Shown: positions 1-10,564 of the stretch, piece after piece
Position numbering within the stretch: position 1 is the first letter of the stretch
Layout of the letters: every line of letters starts with the position of its first letter
NCBI GenBank assembly: GCA_012103035.1
Contig: JAAVLL010000002.1
Span: 248,001 to 312,000, forward strand
DNA: 64,000 nt
Reading direction: 5' to 3'
Origin: Brucella oryzae
GTDB taxonomy: Bacteria > Pseudomonadota > Alphaproteobacteria > Rhizobiales > Rhizobiaceae
Position numbers and translations under genes: made by a program
The notes under the pieces: model-generated
Seen by the model: only the letters and a program-made list of their open reading frames with translations
What the model was told of the DNA's origin: nothing
The model's database searches: none

Positions 1-1145
1 GCTGAACCGATGGCCAAGGCTGTTGCGTCTGAGCTTGGGATTTTCAGCGCTGTCTATTCAACATCCGGTACGACCAATCTTTCGGCACAGCGCAAGGTTG
101 ATCTGCTTGTCGAGCACTATGGGCGACAGGGATTCGACTATGCCGGAAATGATCGTGATGACCTGCCGGTTTTCGATGCAGCCCGACAGGCGATCGTTGT
201 CGCACCTGATCGTGCAGCGGCACATTTTCAGCAACGGACTGGCTGCAAATTTTTCAGTGGCGAAAAACCGACTATTAGAACCTATGTTCGTATGCTGCGT
301 GTTCATCAGTGGCTGAAGAATCTGCTTGTCTTTGTGCCGGCCATTCTGGCGCATGACATATTGAAACCAGACGTGTTGATTGCGTCTTGTCTGGCATTCA
401 TCGCCTTCTCTGCTACAGCGTCTGCGATCTATATCGTTAATGATATTGTTGATCTTCCGGTGGATCGAAGACATGCGCGAAAAATCAGCGCCCTTTTGCA
501 AGCGGACAGATATCCATTCCTTTTGGTCTAAGCGTTGCGTCGCTGTTGTTGATTCTAATGGCTTTCGTCTGTTTCTTCCTTCCACCCGCTTTCACGCTCG
601 CAATTGTCACCTATCTGGTTTTCACAACCGCCTATACCTTCGCTTTGAAGCGCATGTTGTTGGGAGATGTGATTTGTCTCGCGGGGCTTTACAGCCTGCG
701 GCTTTTGGGAGGGTCGGCGGCTGCCTATATTCCGCCATCGTTCTGGCTGATGGCTTTTGCCATGTTCTTCTTTCTGTCGCTGGCACTGGTGAAGCGCTAT
801 GTCGAGTTGCAGGGCGCTACAGTGACAGAAAAGGACCGGATTTTGGGGCGAGGCTACCGCCCTGAAGATCGCGATATTATTGGGCAGTGTGGGGTTGCGG
901 CTGCATTTACCGCAGCACTGGTTCTGGCGCTTTATATCAATAGCGATGCCGTCAAGACGCTCTACACCTATCCCTGGCTGATATGGCCGCTCGGTCCGAT
1001 CGCACTCTATATCAATGTGCGCGTTTGGATATTGGCACATCGAGGCGACATGGATGACGATCCGGTCCTCTTTCTCGCCAATTGGCGCAGCCAGCTAGTT
1101 ATCGTGCTCGGCGCTGTATTAGTTCTTGTGGCCGGAATGCGCTGA
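1..1145 (+). CDS. HAD-UbiA polyprenyl-phosphate phosphoribosyltransferase-like protein (5' partial, frameshifted)
   Basis: The reading frame is open to the window edge, so the N-terminus lies upstream. The first 60 codons read like the end of a HAD-type phosphatase domain (GTTNLSAQRK, then GFDYAGNDRDDLPVF). A UbiA membrane prenyltransferase follows: RVHQWLKNLLVFVPA, then the Mg-binding motif NDIVDLPVDRRH, then further hydrophobic helices to the stop. After RRHARK the frame breaks near 486; one extra C restores RPFASGQIS, the conserved UbiA continuation. The family includes decaprenyl-phosphate phosphoribose synthase (Rv3806c type), which joins a pentose phosphate to a polyprenyl phosphate at the inner membrane. 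The stop overlaps the next start (TGATG), which implies translational coupling to a DprE1-like oxidase and supports a lipid-linked pentose role. The exact substrate is inferred. Confidence 0.8.
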
Positions 1146-2458
1146 TGGAACATGCTTTCGACAGTTTCGGGCGTATTGACCGGCGAAGGCGGCAATACCT
1201 TCCGCTGGAGAGACTGGAGACTGGTTTCACGCAGGCCTTGCCGGGCAATGCGAGCCTGTTGCCGTTCGGAAATGGTCGTTCCTATGGCGATAGCTGTCAT
1301 AATGATGCGAGCTTTCTCGTGCCTATGCAGGTACGAAAAAGGATACTGTACTTCGATCCCGATATGGGATTGCTAACGGCTGAGAGCGGCGTGCTCTTGA
1401 GTGAAATCATCGCTCATGTCGCATCGCATGGTTATTTCCTGCCTGTCACACCCGGCACCCAGTTTGTGACGCTCGGCGGTGCCATTGCCAATGACGTTCA
1501 TGGTAAGAACCATCACCGGCAGGGGACTTTCGGGTGTCATGTTGAGGGGCTGGATCTGCTTCGCTCGGACGGTGTCCATTACAGATGTTCCGATGCGGAA
1601 AATATTGACCTGTTCCGGGCCACAATCGGCGGGATGGGACTGACCGGATTAATCCTTCGCGCAACGATCCGGCTCATGCGGGTGGATGGCCTCGACGTCG
1701 AAGAAAAGGTTCTGCCTTTCCGCGATCTTGATGCATATTTCGATATGGCCGAGGCGGCGGATCATGAAAATGAATATGCTGTTGCATGGCTCGACCAGCT
1801 TTCTAACGGTCGAGGCTTGCTGATGGTCGGTAATCATGTTGCCGCGCCTAATGACGCCATTTCGACAGCCGGGCGGTTTGGCGTGCCGTTTGAATTGCCA
1901 TTCTCGTTTTTGAACAAGACAAGCCTGTCGCTTTTCAATGCGGCCTATTTCCAGCGCAAGAGGCGACAGGGGACAGCGCGTAGAGTGCCGTATCAAAGCT
2001 TCTTCTATCCACTCGACGGCGTCAGAAACTGGAACAGGCTTTACGGTCCGGCAGGGCTTTACCAGCACCAAAGCGTCATTCCCTTCGATGCAGCCCGAAA
2101 GGTTATTCCCGCTATGCTTGAGGCAAGCCACCGTGCCGGACAGGTCTCTTTCCTGACTGTGCTCAAGCGTTTCGGGTCAGTAAAATCTCCCGGTCTCATG
2201 TCATTTCCGATGCCGGGATATACGCTCACCATGGATTTTCCCAATCGGGGCCATACGACGCTGGCATTGCTGGAGTGTCTGGACCGGATGACAGTGGAGG
2301 CCGGTGGTCGTGTCAATCCGTATAAGGACCAAAGGATGAGCGCGGAAGTTTTTGCTGCGAGCTATCCGCTCTGGCGCGATTTCGAGGTTTTTCGCGATAA
2401 GGCTTTCAATTCCAATTTCTGGCGCCGCACGGCAGTGATGCTCGGTGCGGCAGGTTAG
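1145..2458 (+). CDS. FAD-binding oxidoreductase, DprE1-like
   Basis: An intact protein of about 437 residues. ATG at 1145 is chosen because it overlaps the upstream stop by one base; an upstream in-frame extension to 1082 is not needed. The N-terminal half is a FAD-linked oxidase (PCMH-type) domain with LPFGNGRSYGDSC and TPGTQFVTLGGAIANDVHG, the pyrophosphate-binding part. The C-terminal half matches the substrate-binding domain of this family. The best-known relatives are DprE1 (decaprenylphosphoryl-ribose 2'-oxidase) and rhizobial homologues in Nod-factor arabinosylation. With a UbiA phosphoribosyltransferase directly upstream, oxidation of a polyprenyl-linked ribose is the likely role. It is probably membrane-associated. 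Confidence in the family is high and in the substrate moderate. Confidence 0.85.
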   Translation: MEHAFDSFGRIDRRRRQYLPLERLETGFTQALPGNASLLPFGNGRSYGDSCHNDASFLVPMQVRKRILYFDPDMGLLTAESGVLLSEIIAHVASHGYFLPVTPGTQFVTLGGAIANDVHGKNHHRQGTFGCHVEGLDLLRSDGVHYRCSDAENIDLFRATIGGMGLTGLILRATIRLMRVDGLDVEEKVLPFRDLDAYFDMAEAADHENEYAVAWLDQLSNGRGLLMVGNHVAAPNDAISTAGRFGVPFELPFSFLNKTSLSLFNAAYFQRKRRQGTARRVPYQSFFYPLDGVRNWNRLYGPAGLYQHQSVIPFDAARKVIPAMLEASHRAGQVSFLTVLKRFGSVKSPGLMSFPMPGYTLTMDFPNRGHTTLALLECLDRMTVEAGGRVNPYKDQRMSAEVFAASYPLWRDFEVFRDKAFNSNFWRRTAVMLGAAG

Positions 2459-2466
2459 GAAACGTG

Positions 2467-2886
2467 ATGAAATATATTCCCTTCATCCTGTTCACGGTCA
2501 TGACAAACGCTGCCGCGCAGTTGATGCTTAAATATGGCATGCTGACGCTCGGACCGATCAGCTTTTCAGCCGAAACCCTGATCCAGCGCATGTTCCAGAT
2601 TGTCTTCAATCCCTGGATTTTTGCGGGTTTGCTGACCTTCGTGGTCTCGATGGCGTCACATCTTTACGTGCTGTCGAAAGTGGATCTTTCGTTTGCTTAT
2701 CCGTTCCTTAGCCTTGCTTATGTCGCGGTTGCTCTGTTCGCCTGGCTTTTGTTCAGGGAGGAACTGGGCGCCTACAAGATCGCAGGCATCGCATTCATCT
2801 GCATCGGGACAGTGCTGATCGCGCAAAGCGGCAAGCTATCCGAACCGCCAGCGGAAGCCAATGTAAACCAGCAGACGCATAGTTAA
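2467..2886 (+). CDS. Small multidrug-resistance/EamA-type four-helix membrane protein
   Basis: A 139-residue hydrophobic protein with four predicted membrane helices (residues about 3-23, 46-66, 74-93, 100-118) and a polar tail. ATG at 2467 is preferred over the adjacent GTG at 2464. The layout is that of the SMR branch of the drug/metabolite superfamily, which includes ArnE/ArnF, proposed flippases for undecaprenyl-phosphate-linked aminoarabinose. It lies 8 bases after a DprE1-like oxidase and 14 bases before an epimerase, in the same direction. I infer that it could flip the lipid-linked sugar made by this operon. A drug exporter cannot be excluded from sequence alone. Confidence 0.75.
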   Translation: MKYIPFILFTVMTNAAAQLMLKYGMLTLGPISFSAETLIQRMFQIVFNPWIFAGLLTFVVSMASHLYVLSKVDLSFAYPFLSLAYVAVALFAWLLFREELGAYKIAGIAFICIGTVLIAQSGKLSEPPAEANVNQQTHS

Positions 2887-2900
2887 ACCGGGGCGGTGCG

Positions 2901-3913
2901 ATGAGACATATAATCTTCGGCGGCGATGGATTTGTTGGCCGTTATCTCGCTCCAAAACTCCTTGCTGATGGCCATGAAGTCATTGTCGCGGATATTGTGA
3001 AAAGCGATCTGCCGCACTATGCCGATGCCGCCTTTGTTGCGACCGATGTAACCGGTCCGGAAGCGATCCGCAGGCTTGGTATCCACGCAGACGATGTGGT
3101 CTACAACCTTTCCGCCAAGATGCTGTCGCCCATTCAGGTTCGGGCAAAGCGGCATGATTTCTTCTTTCCCGTCAACTATTACGGGACGGAAAACATCATC
3201 AAGGCAATGGATGCAGCGGGTGCGCACAAGCTTGTCCATTTTACCACGGATATGGTGTACGGGCACACCTATGTCTGGCCGCAGAAGGAAGACCATCCCT
3301 GCAAGCCGCTCGGAGAATACGGGTTTTCCAAGCTGAAGACCGAAGAACTTGCCATTGAATGGCGTGAGCGGGGCATGAATATTTCCCTGTTTCGTCCGCG
3401 TCTTATCATTGGCCCCGGCCGTCTCGGTATTCTGGAAAAGCTGTTCGCTGATTGACTGCAATCTGCCGGTGCCGATGATCGGCTCAGGCAAAAATCCCTA
3501 CCAGTTTATTTCGGTGTTCGACTGTGCAGAGGCGGCACGGGCTGCTTTCAAGGCTGGCGTTCCCAACGAGGTGTATAATCTCGGTTCGCTCAATCCGCCG
3601 CCCGTCCGCAAACTGCTCGGTGATCTGATCAGTCATGCGGGATCAAAATCTATTTTACTGCCAACGCCCGCCTGGGCGGTGAAGCGCACACTGGGCCTAC
3701 TCGACTGGATGAACATGCCGATCATGGACCCGGAGCAATATCTGATCGCCGATGAAATGTGCGTTCTGGATGTTTCGAAGGGCGAGCGCGAGCTTGGCTG
3801 GATACCGCAATATCGTGATGAGGACATGCTGATCGCGGCCTATAGCGAATATCGTAAGAAAATTGAGCTGCATCGTCGGATGCGCGGGCTTCCGAAACGG
3901 CATAGGGGCAGAA

Positions 3914-3938
<25 letters not shown>
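2901..3938 (+). CDS. NAD-dependent sugar epimerase/dehydratase (frameshifted)
   Basis: An extended short-chain dehydrogenase. The N-terminal Rossmann motif is GGDGFVGRYL (residues 6-15), and the catalytic Y-x3-K is in EYGFSKLKTEEL. The frame breaks near 3441, where two bases appear lost from a CT repeat; the C-terminal half continues as PVPMIGSGKNPYQFISVFDC through YNLGSLNPPPV. The present sequence then reads straight into the aminotransferase. One more A in the AAAA run near 3918 would give a stop at 3936-3938 and an overlapping ATG at 3914, so the apparent fusion is probably false. The enzyme likely modifies a nucleotide- or lipid-linked sugar. A DprE2-like reductase role is possible but unproven, since DprE2 is a classical rather than an extended SDR. 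Confidence 0.75.
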
Positions 3939-5317
<1,379 letters not shown>

Positions 5318-5325
<8 letters not shown>

Positions 5326-7007
5326 GTTGCTGACTACGGACCAGGCCGGGGCGAAGCAGCAAATCCCAACAGGGGTTCAAGGCGACGACAGCGCGATCCC
5401 GTAGCGCTTCGGCATATATTTTCTGCAAGGCAAGGCGATTGGTCGTTGTCGGACATTTCGGGCGCAATATGCCGTCGGTTGCTTCTACGGCAGCTTTCGT
5501 TTCCTTGGATAACGCTGGGACGGTGCGGAAGGGATCGGCGCCGATCTGGATATGCCGCGTCGCGTCGCGATCCAGTATCCATGCAAACGGATTGACGAAG
5601 TCGAGCGACATGATGCTTTGCAGACGGACGTTGTTTTGGGTTTCGAAGGATTTCAGATCCTTCACCATCTGGTTGGCAGAAATGAGCCAGTACACCTGGA
5701 AATCGATTTCGGAATAAAGCTGCCAGCTGGGCAGTTGGCCCCGCGCCGCCAGTGCGTCATAGGCTGCATTGTTCTCCGGGTAATGGGTTTCGAAAAGCTC
5801 TGCCCGTTGCAGAAAGTCGGGCCGAGTCAATACCTGCCCGAGGTTCTTCAATTCCGGTAAGGGCGGTTGCACATAAGTTGGGGCGACGGCAACGGCGCGC
5901 AGGGTACGGTGCGCCACCTTGGTGAATGTAGGGATGACACAGAAGGCAGCCAACACGACGAAGGCGATTTTGAGCTTCTCTGGGCCAGCATTCACCCGCT
6001 GAAAGATCATAAGCAGTATGGGCCACAGGAATATGAATTCCTGGCTTCCGGTGTTCTGCGTTTCCAGGATGACACCGCCCAAAAGACCAATGGCGAGCCA
6101 GACAGAGCTCGGTCGAAAAAGGCGTTTTGTTCATCGGATTGGCGCTGTTCATACCAGTAAAGGGCCAGAACAAGGATCGCTGTCGGTAGAATAACGTCCA
6201 GTTTCAATGATATGACGGTCAGGAATCGTGGGAGCAGGGCTTCCTCGTTCAATGTGACCAATGTAGCAATATCGTGAATATATCCGCTGATAATCCCATT
6301 ATGCAGCTCAAGGGCAAGCAGAAATGCTGCGGTAGCGGCGGCGGCCAGCAGAACATTGCGGATTGAGATCGTCCAGCGAGGAGCACCGCAAGCCCGAACA
6401 GTCCGCCTGCGAGAAAGCCCGTTACTTTCATCAAAAACAAGGCGAGCATCACCGCCGCACAAAAGAGCGCGAGCTTTGTGCCGTTGCGCATAAACAGCAG
6501 TCCGCACATCAGCACGTAGAGCAGAAGCGATGTGTGGCGGTTATAAATGCCAAACCCATCCAGTCCGGGATAGGGATAAAAGCTTTGTGTATTGGCTGGA
6601 AAGATCGCGAAAACCAGAAATGGAACAAGGATCAGAAGTCCGGTTGTTCGATTGTGGGGGCGAATCTCTGTCACTACCCACGCCATCAGAGGGGCTGCAA
6701 CGGCAAATATTGACCATTGAGCAAGCAAAAGCGGTTGCGCTTGCGGGAATAGGGCGTGCCCCCATGCGAACAAATAATAGCCAAGCGGACCGACAGGAGT
6801 GGAGAAATCCACGCCGGGAACCTGGCCCATTCTTATCCGCTGGGCTGCGTCGAAATAGATATAGCTGTCCCAATACATCGGCCCAATAGGGGCATTGAGC
6901 CTGAATGACAGAAGCGCGATCAGCAGAACCAGAACAAAACCCAGCCAGAACACAGGTGCCCATAGCAGCGACGGTCTGGCCGATTTGAAGGTCTTGTTGA
7001 CGAACAT
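5318..7007 (-). CDS. Polytopic membrane protein, GT-C glycosyltransferase-like (frameshifted)
   Basis: A protein of about 560 residues on the minus strand. ATG at 7007 follows a purine-rich ribosome site (GGAGGGAGCGGGG). The first helix (VFWLGFVLVLLIALL) is followed by the loop MYWDSYIYFDAAQRIRMG and then VDFSTPVGPLGYYLFAWG, which resembles the aspartate-containing first periplasmic loop of GT-C enzymes. At least eight further hydrophobic helices follow, then a soluble C-terminal tail of about 200 residues with YPENNAAYDALAARGQL. Frames change near 6370 and 6125. GT-C enzymes use polyprenyl-phosphate sugars, so this protein could consume the donor made by the convergent UbiA/DprE1-like operon. 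That link is inference from position; I do not recognise a named family member. Confidence 0.65.
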
Positions 7008-7125
7008 TGGAACCCCGCTCCCTCCTGCATCACGCGCACAAATTACCTGCAAACCCTTAAAACTACTGAAATAGTCACCGGGGAGTCCGATTGGGCGCAA
7101 ATTTTCGATATGTGTAAAGAGTTCC

Positions 7126-7247
7126 AGAAAGAGAACGCCCACTGCACTGGGAGGAGGAGTGTGCAGTGGGCGAATCTATAAAGCGCGATTGGGAGGAGGA
7201 GTATCGCGCTTTGGGTTCGGTTTTTGGGAGGAGGAGTAAAACCGAAC
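7126..7247 (-). ncRNA. alpha-r14 (cuckoo)-type sRNA, copy A
   Basis: Three consecutive perfect hairpins on the minus strand each expose ACTCCTCCTCCCA in the loop. In order of transcription the arms are 7247-7238/7224-7215 (10 bp), 7212-7203/7189-7180 (10 bp) and 7171-7161/7147-7137 (11 bp). The last hairpin is followed by a T-rich stretch (GTTCTCTTTCT), so it doubles as a Rho-independent terminator. This is the architecture of the alpha-r14 family (NfeR1 of Sinorhizobium, about 123 nt), where the CCUCCUCCC loops pair with ribosome-binding sites of target mRNAs, mostly ABC transporters. Predicted length is about 122 nt from a start near 7247, which matches the promoter at 7255-7283. Confidence 0.85.
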
Positions 7248-7254
7248 AAGCCCA

Positions 7255-7283
7255 AGATAGGAACAAGGGCAGCTGCTTACAAG
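7255..7283 (-). promoter_or_regulatory. Promoter of sRNA copy A
   Basis: On the minus strand CTTGTA (7283-7278) and CTATCT (7260-7255) are 17 bases apart. They resemble the alphaproteobacterial sigma-70 boxes CTTGAC and CTATAT. The expected start, seven to eight bases downstream, falls on the first base pair of the first sRNA hairpin (7247). Confidence 0.6.
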
Positions 7284-7321
7284 GGGCAACGCTGCAATGG
7301 AGATATGCATTTTGGGTAGCT

Positions 7322-7373
7322 AAAAGAAACCGCCCCGCAGCGGTCTAGCGCGCTGGGGCGGTACTCCTCCTCC
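7322..7373 (-). terminator. Rho-independent terminator preceded by GGAGGAGGAGT
   Basis: On the minus strand ACCGCCCC (7362-7355) pairs with GGGGCGGT (7336-7329) and is followed by TTCTTTT. Directly 5' of the stem lies GGAGGAGGAGT (7373-7363), an exact complement of eleven bases of the sRNA loops. It ends an unidentified minus-strand transcript that starts somewhere upstream of 7373 and is separate from sRNA copy A. No gene is recognisable in 7374-7560. Confidence 0.55.
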
Positions 7374-7723
7374 AAGTGAGAGGAACAATAACCGTGCTTA
7401 TGGAGAAAGCAACCCCTAATAGAACTCTATAATTTTCAGAAAATACTGAAACTTGTGTAGAGGTATTGAATATACTCTTTCAGGCCTCACCCGGCTTAAG
7501 AGCATTTTGATTGCACAAGGGGACTGAACTATACCCGATCTTTAACAGTGTTGGGTCGAGCAGCTGAAAACGCGGAAAAGTTCGTTGAAACAAGGGCTTC
7601 TCAACCATTGGCTGATATTGTTCACCAGATTTTCAAGTGCGTATGCAGATTGTCTATTTATTTTCGTCAAAGCTGTGAGTAAATTCCGCCATCTTCCTCG
7701 ATTGGGGGCTTTCGGGGAGATAT

Positions 7724-7762
7724 GCCGCCTCAGCGCGTTCATCCGCTGCGAGGCGGTTTTCA
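7724..7762 (+). terminator. Rho-independent terminator, plus-strand counterpart
   Basis: CCGCCTC (7725-7731) pairs with GAGGCGG (7750-7756), followed by TTTTCATTT. The stem, the inner CAGCGCG and CCGCTGCG stretches and the downstream ATGCATAT-like block align with the minus-strand terminator at 7322-7362. The two are therefore probably diverged copies in opposite orientation. The transcript it ends is unknown; no convincing gene lies in 7560-7723. Confidence 0.55.
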
Positions 7763-7840
7763 TTTGGGTCTGCTGAAAGTGCATATCAGCAATGCAAGCT
7801 TGTTGATTGAGCCGGCCGACCAGGCGGGTTAGTGAAATAT

Positions 7841-7958
7841 GTCCGGTTCACTCCTCCTCCCAAGAACCGGACCTTAAGCGCGATACTCCTCCTCCCAGTC
7901 GCGCTTTACAGATTAAGCCCACAATGCTCTTCTCCTCCCGAGCATTGTGGGCTTTTCC
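7841..7958 (+). ncRNA. alpha-r14 (cuckoo)-type sRNA, copy B
   Basis: Three hairpins on the plus strand: arms 7841-7849/7864-7872 with loop ACTCCTCCTCCCAA; 7876-7883/7899-7906 with loop TACTCCTCCTCCCAG; and 7917-7928/7941-7952 with loop CTTCTCCTCCCG, followed by TTTTCC. It is the divergent partner of copy A: same order, same loop motif, and related stem 2 (AAGCGCGA), but different stems 1 and 3. Predicted length is about 118 nt. A promoter is less clear: TTGAGC near 7807 and a weak TTAGTG box at 7829-7834 fit a start at 7841. By family knowledge it should act in trans on Shine-Dalgarno sequences. Confidence 0.85.
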
Positions 7959-8058
7959 ATGTCGTGGTCACGTAATTTTTCAGGCTGGAACGCATTGTTA
8001 GTTCCAGAATCGGCGCTAACGTTCCATTTTCACTGTGCGTGCACTCCTGAGAGCTCGC

Positions 8059-8105
8059 CCGCCTCGCGCCCTAAGCCCCCGCCCAAACGCGAGGCGGTTC
8101 CTTTG
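8059..8105 (+). terminator. Strong hairpin, probable terminator
   Basis: CCGCCTCGCG (8059-8068) pairs perfectly with CGCGAGGCGG (8088-8097), followed by TTCCTTTG. A second small stem follows (GGTTCC/GGAACC). It lies about 100 bases after sRNA copy B on the same strand and could stop read-through or end another small transcript. Confidence 0.45.
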
Positions 8106-8878
8106 AGCGGAACCTTTCAAAATTTATATTCCCGTGCTTCATTCAGGGATTATTCTCACTGAAATAGGGCTGTGTTCGAAGATAGAAGAAAGCGATCAGA
8201 AAGATCGTTGTTGCTTCGTTGGGTTATACTCATTCGCTACGCCGGTTGACGGGCTCATGAAGGTTCTTCCTGGCACATATTGTTCATAGAATTCTTGGCG
8301 TAGTACTGACAATACCAGAAACTGATTCAGTTGACCCCGGGAGGTTCCAGTAGTTAGAAGAACTATTCTTTAAAAAGAACGAGACGAATTTCTATGGTTT
8401 TCCGCTCGCTGTAAGGTATTCTTGTTTCACGGATAAATAAAAATGTATTATAAAAATATAATACATTACGTAGCGTCATATTTGATTGGAATTTAAGTTT
8501 ATATTTTCTGCGTCGTCTTCTGTGGATGAGCGAAGAAACGACAATAATCGATCCGAATATCCGTTTACAATCAACAATAAGCTGAGTCGCTTTCTAGCTG
8601 AAGGCGACTTCGGCTGTTCAAGTGGCACAATGTTCGTGTCCGAAGGCTACGGTATCGGCCCGAAAATCGGAGATCGGTTGTCAGAAAGCACGGTGCGTAG
8701 ATTTGGACGTTTAGAGTGTCCTTTGTACGTCCATAATGGCGCTCTAATGACTCGCTGATAGTTATCTCTGATCGTTAAAAGGGACCGTCTGCTCAGTTAT
8801 TGGAACCGTTCGAGCTTCAGAAATTAACCATCTATTAACCATTACGCATATAGACCGGATAAACCGTTTTTAACCAAG
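8106..8878. other. AT-rich intergenic stretch without a recognised gene
   Basis: No gene is supported here. There is one AT-only hairpin (10-bp arms 8442-8451 and 8458-8467). A 90-codon open frame (8486-8758, TTG start, no ribosome site) resembles nothing I know. The last 60 bases (AACCATCTATTAACCATTA) are AT-rich and probably hold the minC promoter. Confidence 0.4.
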
Positions 8879-9605
8879 ATGAATCAAGTGCTAACACAGT
8901 CTCGTCCAATCCGCTTGAAAGGGAGATCCTTTCTTGCGCTGGTACTCGCCTGAATTGCCCCTCGATGGCTGGCTTGACAAGCTGGACGATCTTGCAGCCC
9001 GTTCAGTAGGGTTCTTTCTGAATCGCCCGATCGTTCTCGATCTGGAGAATGTTTCGATTGAGCGTCCACAACTGGTTCAGTTGCTTGAGGATCTGGTTAA
9101 ACGTGGTGTCTGGATTACGGGCTTCGAAAATGCGCGGCCTTCTCTTTTAGGTCCTGGTATGCCGCCCGCAATGCGCGGTGGGCAGCCTGCAGCAGATTTC
9201 GACCCGGAGATCACGGAGCAGAAACCGCAGGAGCGTGCACCGGTTACCGCCGCGTCGGTACAACTCGTCAAGGCTGTTCCGTCCATGGTCGTTACCGAGC
9301 CGGTCCGGTCAGGCCAGTCGGTCTATTTCCCAGACGGCGATGTAACGATTGTCGGCTCTGTCGCATCAGGCGCTGAAGTAGTGGCTGGTGGCTCGATCCA
9401 TGTATATGGCGCGCTGCGCGGTCGTGCGATGGCCGGAACAGCTGGAAATGCCGATGCGCGCATTTTCTGTCGCAAAATGGAGGCAGAGCTTGTCGCCATC
9501 GACGGCCTCTACAAGACGGCCGAAGACATGGAGAGCAGATTGCGTGGACAGGCCGTCCAGCTCTGGCTCGACGGCGACTACATGATGGCAGAAACGCTGA
9601 GCTAG
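8879..9605 (+). CDS. minC: Septum-site determining protein MinC (frameshifted)
   Basis: MinC inhibits FtsZ ring assembly away from mid-cell and acts at the membrane with MinD. ATG at 8879 opens with MNQVLTQSRPIRLKGRSFLA, the N-terminal domain typical of Brucella MinC. The frame breaks near 8945; an original CTCTCG read as CTCG would restore the join to SPELPLDGWLDKLDDLAARS. The C-terminal half is the beta-helical MinC_C domain, which binds MinD: VYFPDGDVTIVGSVASGAEVV, where PDGDV and the later GxLRGRAMAG-like HVYGALRGRAMAG are standard. About 240 residues, normal for the family. It is first in a minCDE operon; minD follows after 143 bases. Confidence 0.9.
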
Positions 9606-9748
9606 CATGCCCAAAAGCTGAGAAGCTTTGAGCAAAGCAGATTTCAATCGGATTTAAGGCACTTTTGAGTGTCGTAAAGAAAAGCAGAGCACTTCATATC
9701 CCGGGTAACGAATGCTCTGGAGGCGCGCGGGAGATACAGGAGACAAAT

Positions 9749-10564
9749 ATGGCAAAAGTGATTGTTGTAACTTCCGGTAAGGGTGGCGTTGGCAAAACCA
9801 CCTCGACCGCTGCAATTGGCGCTGCGCTGGCGCAACGCGGCGAGAAGACAGTCGTTATCGACTTCGATGTCGGTCTGCGTAACCTCGACCTTGTCATGGG
9901 AGCAGAACGCCGCGTTGTGTTCGATCTGGTCAATGTCATTCAGGGTGATGCGAAGCTTCCGCAGGCTTTGATCCGCGACAAGCGCCTTGAGACACTGTAT
10001 TTGCTGCCTGCTTCACAGACGCGAGATAAGGATAACCTGACTATCGATGGTGTCGACCGCGTCATGGAAGATCTCAAGAAAGAGTTCGACTGGATCATTT
10101 GCGACAGCCCTGCCGGGATTGAACGTGGTGCCACGCTCGCCATGCGTCACGCGGATATGGCCGTGGTCGTCACGAATCCTGAAGTGTCGTCGGTGCGCGA
10201 TTCCGACCGCATCATCGGCTTGCTGGATGCCAAGACACTCAAGGCCGAGCGTGGCGAACGCGTGGAAAAGCATCTTCTGCTGACCCGTTATGACCCCGTG
10301 CGCGCCGAGCGCGGCGACATGTTGAAGGTCGATGACGTTCTCGAAATTCTGTCCATCCCGCTTTTGGGTATTATCCCGGAAAGCCAGGACGTTCTGCGGG
10401 CATCCAATATTGGTTCTCCCGTAACGCTTGCCGATCAGCGCAGTGCGCCTGCATTGGCTTATCTCGACGCAGCCCGCCGCCTCGCCGGTGAAGAAGTGCC
10501 GATGACTGTTCCATCCGAAAAGCGCGGCCTTCTGGGTAAACTTTTCGGAAGGAGAGCGGCATGA
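9749..10564 (+). CDS. minD: Septum-site determining ATPase MinD
   Basis: An intact protein of 271 residues. MinD is a membrane-bound ParA/Mrp-type ATPase that recruits MinC and is released by MinE, setting up pole-to-pole oscillation. The deviant Walker A motif GKGGVGKTT lies at residues 10-18, followed by the switch region [14 protein letters not shown] and the Walker B-like [14 protein letters not shown]. The C-terminal LLGKLFGRR is the amphipathic membrane-targeting helix. The start at 9749 is preceded by ACAGGAGAC, a good ribosome site; the frame is open further upstream without one. Its stop overlaps the minE start by four bases (ATGA), which indicates coupling. Confidence 0.97.
   Translation: MAKVIVVTSGKGGVGKTTSTAAIGAALAQRGEKTVVIDFDVGLRNLDLVMGAERRVVFDLVNVIQGDAKLPQALIRDKRLETLYLLPASQTRDKDNLTIDGVDRVMEDLKKEFDWIICDSPAGIERGATLAMRHADMAVVVTNPEVSSVRDSDRIIGLLDAKTLKAERGERVEKHLLLTRYDPVRAERGDMLKVDDVLEILSIPLLGIIPESQDVLRASNIGSPVTLADQRSAPALAYLDAARRLAGEEVPMTVPSEKRGLLGKLFGRRAA

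Noticed and set aside
8486..8758. 90-codon open frame in the sRNA island
   Set aside because: TTG start, no ribosome site, no recognisable family.
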